Positions 1 through 7,730 are shown, counted from the stretch's first letter. The stretch is DNA of 62,106 bases from Betaproteobacteria bacterium (GCA_027492485.1 JAPUER010000044.1:3861-65966), one strand, 5' to 3'. Notes: generated by a model from the letters alone, not told the origin. A program made the numbers and translations.

Positions 1-49
1 GGTGGGCCGCCGCGCCAGGCGGCCGGGTTACGTGGTGAATGACGTCCGC

Positions 50-74
50 GTGGGCAACAAGTTGCCCACCCTAC
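50..74 (-). repeat. REP-like palindrome with GTAG head
   Basis: On the minus strand this reads GTAGGGTGGGCAAC-TT-GTTGCCCAC: a GTAG tetranucleotide followed by a perfect 9-bp stem with a 2-nt loop. A GTAG head next to a palindrome is the hallmark of REP sequences handled by RAYT transposases, and a RAYT remnant lies at 23981-24094. Similar elements are at 6978-7005 and 27057-27083. The rest of 1-232 holds no gene I can support. Confidence 0.6.
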
Positions 75-232
75 GCCGCCGCTGGCGCTCGCATGCGCTG
101 CTGGAATGCCCGTCATGCGTTCATTGCGGTCACAACGCGCTTGTTCGACAGCGCTTTGCGCCAAAATGCCCTTGATCGGCCCGGTGCGGAATCGTCCCGC
201 CGGGCCGCAGTTTTTTTTCGAGGAGTCATTGG

Positions 233-850
233 ATGAAGCTCTACTACAGCAACGGCGCCTGCTCGCTGTCCCCCCACATCGTGCTGCGCGAGTCCGGCCT
301 GCCGTTCACGCTGGTGCGCGCCAGCACCAAGACGCATGCGCTGGACGACGGCACCGACTACTACACGATCAACCCGAAAGGATCGGTGCCGCTGCTCGAG
401 CTCGATAATGGCGAGCGCCTGACCGAAGGCCCGGCCATCGTGCAGTACATCGCCGACCAGGCGCCGGACAAGAAGCTCGCGCCCGCCAACGGCAGCTTCG
501 AGCGCTATCGCGTGCAGGAGTGGCTGAACTTCATCACCAGCGAACTGCACAAGGGCTATTCGCCGCTGTTCCGGCCGACCACGCCGGAGGACTTCAAGCC
601 GGTGTTGCGCGAACTGCTGCTCAAGAAGTACGAATTCGTCGATGCCCAGCTCGCCGGCAAGCAGTACCTGATGGGCGACAGCTTCAGCGTGCCCGACGCC
701 TATCTGTTCACCGTCACCAACTGGGCGAAGGCGGTCGGCCTCGACCTCTCGAAGTTTGCCAATCTGCAGGCCTTCATGGCGCGCATGGCCGCGCGGCCGG
801 CGGTGCAGGCGGCGCTGGAGGCCGAAGGCCTGGTCCGGAAGGCCGCCTGA
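233..850 (+). CDS. gstA: Glutathione S-transferase, beta class
   Basis: 205-residue cytosolic GST that conjugates or reduces electrophiles with glutathione. It follows E. coli GstA closely through its whole length. The N-terminal thioredoxin fold carries the beta-class catalytic Cys10 in NGACSLSPH; NPKGSVPLL near residue 48 and the TEGPAIVQYIAD block around 64-75 form the glutathione site. The helical C-terminal domain has ELHKGYSPLF with His106, the second beta-class active-site residue. A GAGGAG ribosome-binding site precedes the ATG. The stop overlaps the start of the next gene (TGATG), so the two are translationally coupled. Confidence 0.93.
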   Translation: MKLYYSNGACSLSPHIVLRESGLPFTLVRASTKTHALDDGTDYYTINPKGSVPLLELDNGERLTEGPAIVQYIADQAPDKKLAPANGSFERYRVQEWLNFITSELHKGYSPLFRPTTPEDFKPVLRELLLKKYEFVDAQLAGKQYLMGDSFSVPDAYLFTVTNWAKAVGLDLSKFANLQAFMARMAARPAVQAALEAEGLVRKAA

Positions 851-1281
851 TGGGCGCCGTGGCCACCTCTCTGATCCCGGCGGCGGACGCCACGCTGGCG
901 GCGTGGCACGCGATGATCCGTGCGCGCGACACCGGCGGTCTGCCGGCCTTGCTGGCGGCGGATGCGGTGTTCCGCTCGCCGGTGGCGCACAAGCCCTACG
1001 CCGGCGCACCCGCGGTCGCGCTGATCCTGCAAACGGCGGAGCAGGTGTTCTCCAACTTCACCTATCACCGCAGCTTCGTCAGCGACGACGGGCAGTCGGT
1101 GGTACTGGAGTTCAGCGCCGACGTTGGCGACGGCGAACAGAAACGCGCACTCAAAGGGATCGACATGATCCGTTTCGGCGCCGACGGCAAGATCGTCGAA
1201 TTCGAGGTCATGGTACGCCCGGCAACCGGCGTGCAGGCCTTGGGCGAAGCGATGGGCGCGCGGCTGCGTGGACGGGTGTAA
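850..1281 (+). CDS. SnoaL/NTF2-like domain protein
   Basis: 143 residues from the ATG that overlaps the GST stop codon. The pattern of an N-terminal helix (TLAAWHAMIRARDTGGLPALL), the AVFRSPVAHKPYAG strand and a C-terminal DMIRFGADGKIVEFEVMVRP strand is that of the NTF2-like/SnoaL fold, a cone-shaped barrel used by small isomerases, hydrolases and ligand-binding proteins. No clear catalytic set stands out, so the substrate is unknown. Co-translation with the GST suggests a linked detoxification role (inference). Confidence 0.75.
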   Translation: MGAVATSLIPAADATLAAWHAMIRARDTGGLPALLAADAVFRSPVAHKPYAGAPAVALILQTAEQVFSNFTYHRSFVSDDGQSVVLEFSADVGDGEQKRALKGIDMIRFGADGKIVEFEVMVRPATGVQALGEAMGARLRGRV

Positions 1282-1305
1282 ACGACTGTCGGCGGTTCGG
1301 CCATC

Positions 1306-1422
1306 AGCTTTTTGGTGAAAGCCTTATTGGAATTGGGCTAACGTCATGAAACGACCGGAAGTCGACTTCCGGGAAAATATCGCCGCAAGCCCAATTGAAT
1401 TGGGCAATCTGGCAAAAAGCTG
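1306..1422. repeat. 117-nt dispersed palindromic element, copy 1
   Basis: Copy 1 of an unrecognised intergenic family. It starts AGCTTTTTGG and ends GGCAAAAAGCTG, giving 8-9 bp terminal inverted repeats. The centre is an 18-bp perfect palindrome, CCGGAAGTCGACTTCCGG (1355-1372). The right half holds a near-perfect hairpin, GCCCAATT-G-AATTGGGC. The element lies between convergent genes and is visibly more A+T rich than its surroundings. See copies at 9624, 12811, 17143, 41793 and 50021. Confidence 0.85.
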
Positions 1423-1517
1423 AACGGCCGCGACGGCGGCGCGCACCGCGCCGTCAACGGAAGTAACTGACTGGCAAGCTGACTCGGCAGCCGAGTGCGG
1501 AAGGGCTGGAGAGCGTT

Positions 1518-1634
1518 CCTCCCCCGCTTGCCGGGGAGGTTGGGAGAGGGTAAGCAGTCTCGCCAGAGCGTCCACCCGAAAGTGACCGCCGCCTTCATGC
1601 CGCCCCCCCAACCCTCCCCGGCGAACGGGGAGGG
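1518..1634. repeat. Inverted pair of CCCTCCCC-type hairpins
   Basis: Two hairpins, 1518-1539 (CCTCCCC..GGGGAGG followed by TTGGGAGAGGG) and 1612-1634 (CCCTCCCC..GGGGAGGG preceded by CCCAA), face each other. They resemble the common proteobacterial intergenic repeat with an AACCCTCTCC motif; related copies are at 30095-30115 and 53738-53761. They could end transcription of the two convergent genes, although no T-run follows. Confidence 0.5.
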
Positions 1635-1651
1635 AGTGGCGAATCGGCCGG

Positions 1652-2491
1652 CTACTGCCGTGGCTCGCCCAAGCGATTGACCACGATGGTGCGACCCGGC
1701 GGATAGCTCATCTGGATGTAATGATCCTGACCGCGGAAGTTATAAGTCACCTCGTAGTAGGCCGGCGGGCCACCCACGTTGTCGCAGCGGCGCACGTTGC
1801 GCGAGTAGGGCAGGTTGGCGTCGCCGCCGGCGTTGGCGCCGATCGCTGCGCCAGCGATGGCACCGGCCGCCGTCGCCGCATCGTTGCCGCGGCCGCCGCC
1901 GACCTGGTGGCCAAGAATGCCGCCGAGGATGCCACCGATGATGGCGGCGCCGACGTTCTGGTTGCTCTGGACAGGCGCCGCTTGCTGTTCATACCAGCAA
2001 CGCTGCTCGCCGCTGCCGCTCACCGCGTGCACCGAAGTGACCATGGCGTCGAACACCTGCTCGTTCGGGCGCCGGTAGTAGCCGTAGTTCGGCGCCCCCT
2101 GTGGCGGCGGCGCGTCCCAGTTGCCTTCGCCGCGGCGGTACGGGCGTACCGAGGTGATGTTGTCCTGCATGCCAAGCGCCTGCAGGGAGCCGTAGCTGCC
2201 CGGCTGCAGCACCACGCAGCGGCCGCGGAAGTTGTCGTCCTCGCATGCCAGCCAAGTGCCGCTGTCGACGTAGGCGGACGAGGCGATGTCGTTGAAACCG
2301 TTGTTGGTCAGGTTGCCGACCCGCGAGTTGATGGTAATGGCGCGGCCGCGAAAGCCGTCGTGCTCGTAGAGCGTGATGCCGGCCTGGGCGACGCCGGCGG
2401 CGAAGGTGCAGCAAGCAAGCAGCAGGGCAGCCGGCGCTCGGCGCCCGGCGGCGCGCGAGGCACGGGAAGAAATGACGGATTCCGTAGTCAT
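1652..2491 (-). CDS. Exported beta/gamma-crystallin-like protein with glycine-zipper domain
   Basis: 279 residues. A hydrophobic signal segment (about 20-37) ends at AGVAQA-G. Two Greek-key-type repeats follow: ITLYEHDGFRGRAITI (about 39-54) and LACEDDNFRGRCVVLQPGSYGSL (about 80-102), typical of the beta/gamma-crystallin fold. A glycine-rich membrane-inserting segment lies at about 178-222 (GAAIIGGILGGILGHQVGGG then GAIAGAAIGANAGG), the 17-kDa surface antigen/glycine zipper 2TM pattern. A conserved-looking tail ends VVNRLGEPRQ. AAGGA lies 8 nt before the ATG. Probably an outer-membrane or periplasmic envelope protein; its ligand is unknown. Confidence 0.8.
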   Translation of the reverse strand: MTTESVISSRASRAAGRRAPAALLLACCTFAAGVAQAGITLYEHDGFRGRAITINSRVGNLTNNGFNDIASSAYVDSGTWLACEDDNFRGRCVVLQPGSYGSLQALGMQDNITSVRPYRRGEGNWDAPPPQGAPNYGYYRRPNEQVFDAMVTSVHAVSGSGEQRCWYEQQAAPVQSNQNVGAAIIGGILGGILGHQVGGGRGNDAATAAGAIAGAAIGANAGGDANLPYSRNVRRCDNVGGPPAYYEVTYNFRGQDHYIQMSYPPGRTIVVNRLGEPRQ

Positions 2492-2528
2492 CGGGCAAGT
2501 CCTTTTGCAACTGATTCAGGAAACCGCA

Positions 2529-2681
2529 GTGTATGCCGCTGGCGCCGAGATTCGCGACCGCCTGCTGGCACAAGGCGCCGAACCGCGCCCGATGCCCGTG
2601 GCACAGTTCGCCGACTTCCTCAAGGCGGACGGCGTCAAGTGGGCGCAACTCGCCAAAGAGACGGGGATCAAGGTCGAGTGA
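2529..2681 (+). pseudogene. Remnant of a Bug/TctC solute receptor (C-terminus only)
   Basis: About 50 codons ending EFADFLK-like text: EIRDRLLAQGAEPRP, then PVAQFADFLKADGVKWAQLAKETGIKVE and a stop. This is the standard C-terminal ending of Bug-family receptors (compare the intact genes at 3497-4462 and 7827-8816, which end in the same pattern). The rest of the gene is missing, and upstream the frame runs into the divergent crystallin-like gene's promoter region. It is a decayed relic; I see no start codon that would make a sensible protein. Confidence 0.75.
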
Positions 2682-2715
2682 GGCGCCGTCATCGGTAGCG
2701 CCGGCACGGCTTCTT

Positions 2716-2733
2716 GGTATCATATGCGATACC
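2716..2733. promoter_or_regulatory. Putative operator of the PIN/RHH toxin-antitoxin operon
   Basis: GGTATCATATGCGATACC is a 6-bp inverted repeat with a 6-nt spacer that abuts the ATG at 2734. GATACC recurs at 2761-2766 inside the gene. RHH antitoxins bind short palindromes at their own promoters, so this is a likely autoregulatory site. It takes the place of a ribosome-binding site, so the mRNA may be leaderless or poorly translated. Confidence 0.45.
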
Positions 2734-3165
2734 ATGGCGCGTTGTCCTGTTATCGTTGTCGATACCAATGTCTGGGTCAGCGCGCTACGCTCCCGGCGTG
2801 GTGCTTCGTTCGGCTTGCTCGCAGCGCTGCCGGACAAAAAGTTTGAAGCGGTAATTTCTGTTCCGCTGGTGATGGAGTATGAGTCGGTGCTACATCGCCC
2901 GGGCCTGATTCCGCTGCACAGGGAACAGATTGATGCGGTGCTCGACATGCTGTGTTCCGTGGCGCGCTTTCAGAGCATTCACTTTCTGTGGCGCCCTCAG
3001 CTTGCAGATCCCAAGGATGAGATGGTGCTTGAGACTGCGGTGAACGCGGCTGCCGATTTTCTGGTAACCCATAACGTGAGCGATTTCGCAGCGGCCAGCA
3101 AGTTTGATTTGGCGGTCGTCACACCACGACAGTTTCTTGATCGCATGGAAGGATTGAAGTCATGA
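2734..3165 (+). CDS. PIN-domain toxin (putative RNase)
   Basis: 143 residues. The N-terminus IVVDTNVWVSAL carries the first metal-binding Asp of PIN nucleases, MEYESVLHRPG gives the central Glu, and PKDEMVLETAVNAAADFLVTHNVSDF gives the C-terminal acidic cluster. This matches the COG1569 group of toxin-type PIN proteins, which cleave RNA when released from their antitoxin. The start is the ATG right after the GGTATC/GATACC palindrome. The stop overlaps the antitoxin start (ATGA). The toxin comes first, the reverse of the usual order. Confidence 0.85.
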   Translation: MARCPVIVVDTNVWVSALRSRRGASFGLLAALPDKKFEAVISVPLVMEYESVLHRPGLIPLHREQIDAVLDMLCSVARFQSIHFLWRPQLADPKDEMVLETAVNAAADFLVTHNVSDFAAASKFDLAVVTPRQFLDRMEGLKS

Positions 3166-3395
3166 GTACGCTGAGTCTCCGTCTGCCTGAGTCCATCCAT
3201 CAGGGCGCGCGTGTCTACGCGGAAAAAGAAGGCGTCTCGATCAACCAGTTGGCTGCTACCGCGCTCGCCGAAAAACTGGCGGCGCTCGCTGCCGAAGACT
3301 ATGTAAAGGCGAGGGCAGTACGCGCCAACGCCAAAGCGTTTCGCGCGGCGCTGGCTGCGGTGCCGGACACTGAGCCAGAGCAGGGCGATCAATAG
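3162..3395 (+). CDS. Ribbon-helix-helix antitoxin partner of the PIN toxin
   Basis: 77 residues. STLSLRLPESIHQGARVYAEKEGVSINQLAATALAEKLAAL is a classic RHH/HicB-type DNA-binding segment (one strand, two helices), followed by a charged, alanine-rich tail that would wrap the toxin. The ATG overlaps the toxin stop, so the two are co-translated. Expected to neutralise the PIN toxin and repress the operon. Confidence 0.82.
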   Translation: MSTLSLRLPESIHQGARVYAEKEGVSINQLAATALAEKLAALAAEDYVKARAVRANAKAFRAALAAVPDTEPEQGDQ

Positions 3396-3496
3396 CGCCG
3401 AACCGGCGCGACCACCGTCCTTCGCCTGCACCGGTTGCCCGCCCGGTGGCTGACGGGCGTGGGGTCATTGACGTGGCTATCGCCGCGCCGCGACCT

Positions 3497-4462
3497 TCAA
3501 TCCACCGTCGCCCCGGAAGACGCCACCACCTTCGCCCACTTCTCCGTCTCGGCAACGATGGTTTTGCCGAAGTCTTCCGGTGTGCCGGGGATCGGTGAGC
3601 CGCCGAGTTCGGCGAGGCGGGCGCGCAGTTTCGGGTCGGCGAGCGCCTTGTTGATCGCGGCGTTCATCTTGTCGATGGCTTCGCGCGGTGTGCCTTTCGG
3701 CATGCCGACGCCGAACCACGCGGTCGCTTCGTAGCCGGGCACCGTGTCGGCCACGGTCGGCACGTCGGGGAACGACGGGTCACGCGTGGTGGAGGTGACG
3801 GCGAGCGCGCGCAGGTTGCCGCTCTTGAGGTGGCCGGCCGACGACGGCAGGTTGTCGAAGAACACCTGCACCTGGCCGCCGATCAGATCGGTCAACGCCG
3901 GGCCGGCGCCCTTGTACGGGACGTGCACCATGTTGCAGCCGGTCATCGACTTGAACAGTTCGCCGGAGAGGTGCGTCGAGGTGCCGTTGCCCGACGACGC
4001 CATGCTCACCTTGCCGGGATTGGCCTTGCAGTAGGCGATGAACTCGGCCACCGTCTTCACCGGCAATTTGTTGGTCACCTCCATCACGTTCGGCGAGCGC
4101 ACCAGCCCGGCAACCGGCGCGATGTCGCGCACAAAGTTGAACGGGAGCTTTTTGTACAGCGAGGCGTTGATGCCGTTGGCTGGATTGACCAGCAGCATGG
4201 TGTAGCCATCCGGCGGTGAATTGATCACGAATTCGGTGCCGATGTTGTTGCCGGCGCCGGGCTTGTTCTCCACCAGCACCTGCTGGCCGATGTTCTCGCT
4301 GAGCCACTGCGCCACGATGCGCGCCAGCACATCGGTGGTGCCCGCCGGCGGATAGGGCACGACCCACTTGATCGGTTTGTTCGGATACTGCGCGGCTGCC
4401 GCTGCGACCAGGCCGGCAACGGTGACGAGTGCGGCGAGCGCACGACGAACGGGATACTGCAT
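3497..4462 (-). CDS. Bug-family periplasmic solute-binding receptor (TctC-like)
   Basis: 321 residues from the ATG with GGAGG 10 nt upstream. A signal peptide (RRALAALVTVAGLVAAAAA) is followed by the family start QYPNKPIKWVVPYPPAGTTDVLAR, the GAGNNIGTEFVINSPPDGYTML block, HVPYKGAGPALTDLIGGQV and the C-terminal PEDFGKTIVAETEKWAKVV. These proteins bind carboxylates or other small metabolites in the periplasm, classically for tripartite tricarboxylate transporters. No tctA or tctB gene is in the window, so it is an orphan receptor, as is common in Bordetella and Cupriavidus. The ligand cannot be read from the sequence. Confidence 0.93.
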   Translation of the reverse strand: MQYPVRRALAALVTVAGLVAAAAAQYPNKPIKWVVPYPPAGTTDVLARIVAQWLSENIGQQVLVENKPGAGNNIGTEFVINSPPDGYTMLLVNPANGINASLYKKLPFNFVRDIAPVAGLVRSPNVMEVTNKLPVKTVAEFIAYCKANPGKVSMASSGNGTSTHLSGELFKSMTGCNMVHVPYKGAGPALTDLIGGQVQVFFDNLPSSAGHLKSGNLRALAVTSTTRDPSFPDVPTVADTVPGYEATAWFGVGMPKGTPREAIDKMNAAINKALADPKLRARLAELGGSPIPGTPEDFGKTIVAETEKWAKVVASSGATVD

Positions 4463-4572
4463 GACGTCCAATCCTCCTTGTTGCGCTGCCCTGAACTGCG
4501 GCGCTCGCCGGATTATCGGGCGGCGTGGCGGGCGCGGGTACAGGGATAGTCCGAAATGCGGAGGCGACCGCG

Positions 4573-5184
4573 CTACCGCGTCATCGGCAACGCCACGCCC
4601 ATCGCCATGAACATGCCGCCGCAGATTTGATTGAACTTGCGGCCCGCGCGTTGCAGCAGCGGACGGATGCGATGCGCGAGCAGGGCGAGGAGCCATTCCA
4701 CGAGGATTTCCACCGCCACGAAAATGCTGGCCATCAGGATGAACTGCGGCAGCAGATCGCGCGTGGAATCGATGAACTGCGGCAGGAAAGCGCCGTAAAA
4801 GAGCAGCGCCTTCGGGTTCGAAATCGCCGTCAGCAGGCCCTGGCGAAACATGGCGCCACCGCTGGTCTGCACGGCAGGCGCGGCATCGGCCATCAGCACC
4901 GGCGGCGAGCGCCAGAGCTGGATACCCAGCCAGATCAGGTAAGCGCCGCCGATCAGTTTGAGCACGATCAGCGCATGGGCCGACGCCTTCAATAGCGCGC
5001 CAATCCCCGCCATCGACAACGCAATCAGCAGCAGAAAGCCGAGCGCGCCGCCCCAGACCGTGAACCAGGTGCGACGGTGTCCGTGTAGCGCGCCGTGCGT
5101 CAGCACCAGAAGGCTGTTCGGCCCCGGCGTCAGCGAAAGCCCGAAGGCGGCGAGGATGTAGATGAGCAGGGTGTGGGTGGCCAT
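4573..5184 (-). CDS. LysE/RhtB-family amino-acid exporter
   Basis: 203 residues, the normal length for the RhtB group. It begins THTLLIYILAAFGLSLTPGPNSLLVL, whose TPGPN motif is diagnostic, and contains GGAYLIWLGIQLWRS and ISNPKALLFYGAFLPQFID, all family signatures. Six hydrophobic segments are visible. It acts in the inner membrane, exporting amino acids or analogues by exchange with protons. Monocistronic, with DUF817 upstream on the same strand. Confidence 0.92.
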   Translation of the reverse strand: MATHTLLIYILAAFGLSLTPGPNSLLVLTHGALHGHRRTWFTVWGGALGFLLLIALSMAGIGALLKASAHALIVLKLIGGAYLIWLGIQLWRSPPVLMADAAPAVQTSGGAMFRQGLLTAISNPKALLFYGAFLPQFIDSTRDLLPQFILMASIFVAVEILVEWLLALLAHRIRPLLQRAGRKFNQICGGMFMAMGVALPMTR

Positions 5185-5255
5185 GTTCTGATTATCGCTG
5201 CGCCCTGCGTGCCTTGGTCGCGCGTCCCGATTGACGCGACACAACGAGCTGGCAA

Positions 5256-5285
5256 CTGTGGGCGCGGGCAAGCCCGCTTCCACAG
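5256..5285. repeat. REP-like hairpin (CTGTGG..CCACAG)
   Basis: CTGTGG and CCACAG flank GCGGGC-AA-GCCCGC, giving a long hairpin just downstream of the DUF817 stop on the minus strand. It resembles the GTGGGAGCGG-type intergenic repeat seen doubled at 8957-9021. It could end or stabilise the DUF817 transcript. Confidence 0.5.
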
Positions 5286-5312
5286 ATATACAAACGATGT
5301 TTCTCCGGACCA

Positions 5313-6167
5313 TCAGGGCGCAAGGTGAATGCGTTCCTTCACATGCTTCAGGTTCACCACGATGGCGAACGTGAGCAGAGTCAGCGCCGTCCATGAGCTC
5401 CACTTGCCCAGATGCACGGTGGTCCACGCACCGAGCTGATTGGGGTATTTCCAGAGCCCGAAGAAGGTGCCCGCGTTCTCGGCCAGCCAGATGAAGAAGC
5501 CGACGAGGACCAGGCCCACAATCAGCGGCATCCGCCGCGTGCGGTCGAGCGGGCGAAACTCCACCCAGCAGCGCGCGTAGAGCCCGAGTGCAATGGCGCC
5601 GAAATACCAGCGAAAGTCGCCGATGTAGCGATGGGTGAAGAAGTTCACATAGAGCGCCACCGCCACCAACCCTGTCATCCAGTACGGCGGATGATTCACC
5701 ACCCGCATGTCGAGTGCGCGCCACACCTGAATGATGTAGCTGCCGACCGCGGCGTACATGAAGCCGGCGAACAGCGGCACCTCCATCACCTTGCTGTAAG
5801 CGAGCTCCGGGTAGCTCCAGGATTTCACGTTGGCCGACACCTTGAACGCCTCCAGCGCAAACCCCATCAGGTGAAACAGCATGATCGCCTTGAACTCGTC
5901 CCAGGTCTCAAGCTTCGCGTAAAGCATCCACGCCTGAATGCCCAGCGCCAGCAGCAGCAACACGTCGTAGCGCGGCACACCGAACACACCACCGCGTGGC
6001 ACCGCGAACACCGCAGCAAAGAACAGCCCCGCAAACAGGCAAGCCCGTGCTTCCTTGATGCCGAAATACCAGAACTCCACCGCAAAGCGACGCCAGCCGG
6101 AAAGCGCGTGGCGTGGGGCGCCGTTGGCGAAGTGGGTGTCTAACTGGTTGACTAGGGGGCCGATCAT
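5313..6167 (-). CDS. DUF817 integral membrane protein
   Basis: 284 residues with about eight hydrophobic segments. Family features include RRFAVEFWYFGIKEARACLFAG, HLMGFALEAFKVSANVKSWSYPE and FTHRYIGDFRWYFGAIALGL, ending ANAGTFFGLWKYPNQ-like and KWSSWTALTLLTFAIVVNLKHVKE. This matches the DUF817 family of uncharacterised inner-membrane proteins. No ribosome-binding site of note precedes the ATG. Function unknown. Confidence 0.85.
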   Translation of the reverse strand: MIGPLVNQLDTHFANGAPRHALSGWRRFAVEFWYFGIKEARACLFAGLFFAAVFAVPRGGVFGVPRYDVLLLLALGIQAWMLYAKLETWDEFKAIMLFHLMGFALEAFKVSANVKSWSYPELAYSKVMEVPLFAGFMYAAVGSYIIQVWRALDMRVVNHPPYWMTGLVAVALYVNFFTHRYIGDFRWYFGAIALGLYARCWVEFRPLDRTRRMPLIVGLVLVGFFIWLAENAGTFFGLWKYPNQLGAWTTVHLGKWSSWTALTLLTFAIVVNLKHVKERIHLAP

Positions 6168-6395
6168 TTGGGGATTTTGGCAGACAGGATTGGCAACTCG
6201 CTCGGTGGCAACGCGTCAGCGTCAACCGTACCTGCGCGGGCAGATTGTGGCGAGTGGAGTACCGTCCACAGTCGTAACGGCTTCCAGTAAGTCGTGAGGA
6301 TTGGTGATCACGCGCTCGCGTATGAAAGGGACTGAGCAGCAATGAGTTTCCACTGAACCGAACATTGCCGCCGTGAGGTCCTGGTGTCCTTCGTA

Positions 6396-6806
6396 TCAAA
6401 CATCAAGCGCCGCGTCCATTTCGACAATCGTTGGTTCAAGCCTCGAAAGGATGGACACGCATTCCCGATACCCGGTAACCAGAAATTCCCGAATCGGTGA
6501 CTCATGCTTCGTGTAGAAGTCGTGACGCGTCGCTTCAAGGTCGAACCAACCTCCTGCATGGACCTCGAACAACCAAGTCTTCTCAAATACGCCTGGAACA
6601 GCCCCTATCCACATACTTGCTAAGTCCAACTCGTCCAAAATTCTCAAGCCGCAATCGTCCAAAAACTCGACTCGCGCTCGACGACCGGAGCCCTTTGAGA
6701 TGAGGTCGATGACAGTAGTTCCGTTGTCTTTCCAATGGACGCCAGCAAGCTTTACGGTGTTATCACTGAACGGGACGGCTATGGGATCGAGCTGGACGGC
6801 ACGCAT
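6396..6806 (-). CDS. Hypothetical protein
   Basis: 136 residues from the first internal ATG (MRAVQLDP). Longer upstream readings are possible but look non-coding. The sequence is acidic and globular (WLFEVHAGGWFDLEATRHDFYTKHESPIREF), with no signal peptide or membrane segment. The region is clearly lower in GC than its neighbours, which suggests horizontal acquisition. The style recalls small immunity-type proteins, but I do not recognise a family. Confidence 0.55.
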   Translation of the reverse strand: MRAVQLDPIAVPFSDNTVKLAGVHWKDNGTTVIDLISKGSGRRARVEFLDDCGLRILDELDLASMWIGAVPGVFEKTWLFEVHAGGWFDLEATRHDFYTKHESPIREFLVTGYRECVSILSRLEPTIVEMDAALDV

Positions 6807-6977
6807 ACTCTGAAGTCTCACGGTTGGTGCGAAAGTCAACGCAAGGACGTGTGGATTTTGATGCTGCCTCCACAGAAGGGCTAGCACCGTAGAATGAAGT
6901 CCGACGGGGCGCGGTGCCCAGCGCGAACATAACAGTGTGCCGCGGGCAATAAGCAAACAAGTACACAACCTAGCGCC

Positions 6978-7005
6978 GTAGGTCGGAACGCTTGCGATTC
7001 CAGCG
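6978..7005 (+). repeat. Degenerate GTAG-headed REP-like palindrome
   Basis: GTAGGTCGGAACGCTTGCG followed by ATTCC: a GTAG head followed by the imperfect stem GGAA-CGC-TT-GCG-A-TTCC. It has the same layout as the elements at 50-74 and 27057-27083. It lies just downstream of the cupin gene stop. Confidence 0.4.
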
Positions 7006-7018
7006 AATGAGGCCTAAA

Positions 7019-7540
7019 TCAAACCTCACCATCCCAGTAGTCAAGATCGGTAGCAACGCGATGCATGCGACCGTCCTGCAGCAACGTGTCGCTGCGGCCA
7101 CGTGCGCCGGTGGCCATCGCCAGGTACTTGCCGGAATCGGGGTACTCGCAGATTTCCAGATCGGCGTTGACGCTGAGCGAGAGGTATTTGAGCGGCGCGT
7201 CGGACGTGTTGAGGATCTGGTGCGGATACTCGGGCCCCGGCGGGATGAAGATCACGTCGCCTGCCGCGATGGGCAGCATCTCGCCCGCGACGCGCAGCGT
7301 GCCGCTGCCTTCGAGCACGATGAAGGCTTCTTCTTCGGCGTAATGAAAGTGATACGGGCAAGCGCGCTTGCCCGGCGGCACGATGTCGACCGACATGCCG
7401 AGCTTCTTCGCGGCAGTGCCACGCGCGAGGCGCACGCCGTGGCTCTCGTAGTGCGGCGCACGTGTGAAGCTGCTCCAGCTCGCGTCGGGCGTGGCGAAAC
7501 TGCGGATCAACTGGCTGCGAAGGTCGTCGGCTTTTGACAT
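7019..7540 (-). CDS. Cupin-domain protein
   Basis: 173 residues from the ATG at MSKADDLRSQ. The double-stranded beta-helix core has PYHFHYAEEEAFIVLEGSGTLRV (cupin motif 1 with two His and a Glu as metal ligands) and PPGPEYPHQILNTSDAPLKYLSLS (motif 2 with the last His). Similar small cupins act as sugar isomerases, dioxygenases or stress-linked metal proteins. Substrate unknown; monocistronic. Confidence 0.85.
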   Translation of the reverse strand: MSKADDLRSQLIRSFATPDASWSSFTRAPHYESHGVRLARGTAAKKLGMSVDIVPPGKRACPYHFHYAEEEAFIVLEGSGTLRVAGEMLPIAAGDVIFIPPGPEYPHQILNTSDAPLKYLSLSVNADLEICEYPDSGKYLAMATGARGRSDTLLQDGRMHRVATDLDYWDGEV

Positions 7541-7633
7541 TGCTGTTCCTGCGATGGTGTTCTGGATGAATCTGCCGTTGTCCCGGTGTATCGGGTTGCT
7601 ATTGCGATAGCCGAGAACTGGCAGCAAAGACCT

Positions 7634-7730
7634 TGACGCAGATTACCGCTGATTTAACGCAGATTGCCGCAGATCAATTCGATTGAAATCAGCGCGAATC
7701 TGCGTGAAATCTGTGCAAATCTGCGTCAAA
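7634..7730. repeat. Cluster of ACGCAGATT-type short repeats, palindromic
   Basis: The left half has repeated GACGCAGATT / ACGCAGATTGCCGCAGAT and the right half the complementary GCGAATCTGCGTGAAATCTGTGCAAATCTGCGTC, so the whole block is an imperfect inverted repeat. The same words recur at 8853-8902, so the Bug gene at 7827-8816 is flanked by this repeat on both sides. Confidence 0.7.

Larger units (their letters stand above)
1282..1651. other. Intergenic region between convergent genes
   Basis: 370 bases without a gene between the SnoaL-like gene and the convergent crystallin-like gene. It holds one copy of the 117-nt dispersed element (1306-1422) and two inverted G/C-rich hairpins (1518-1634). 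Nothing else was recognised. Confidence 0.8.
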
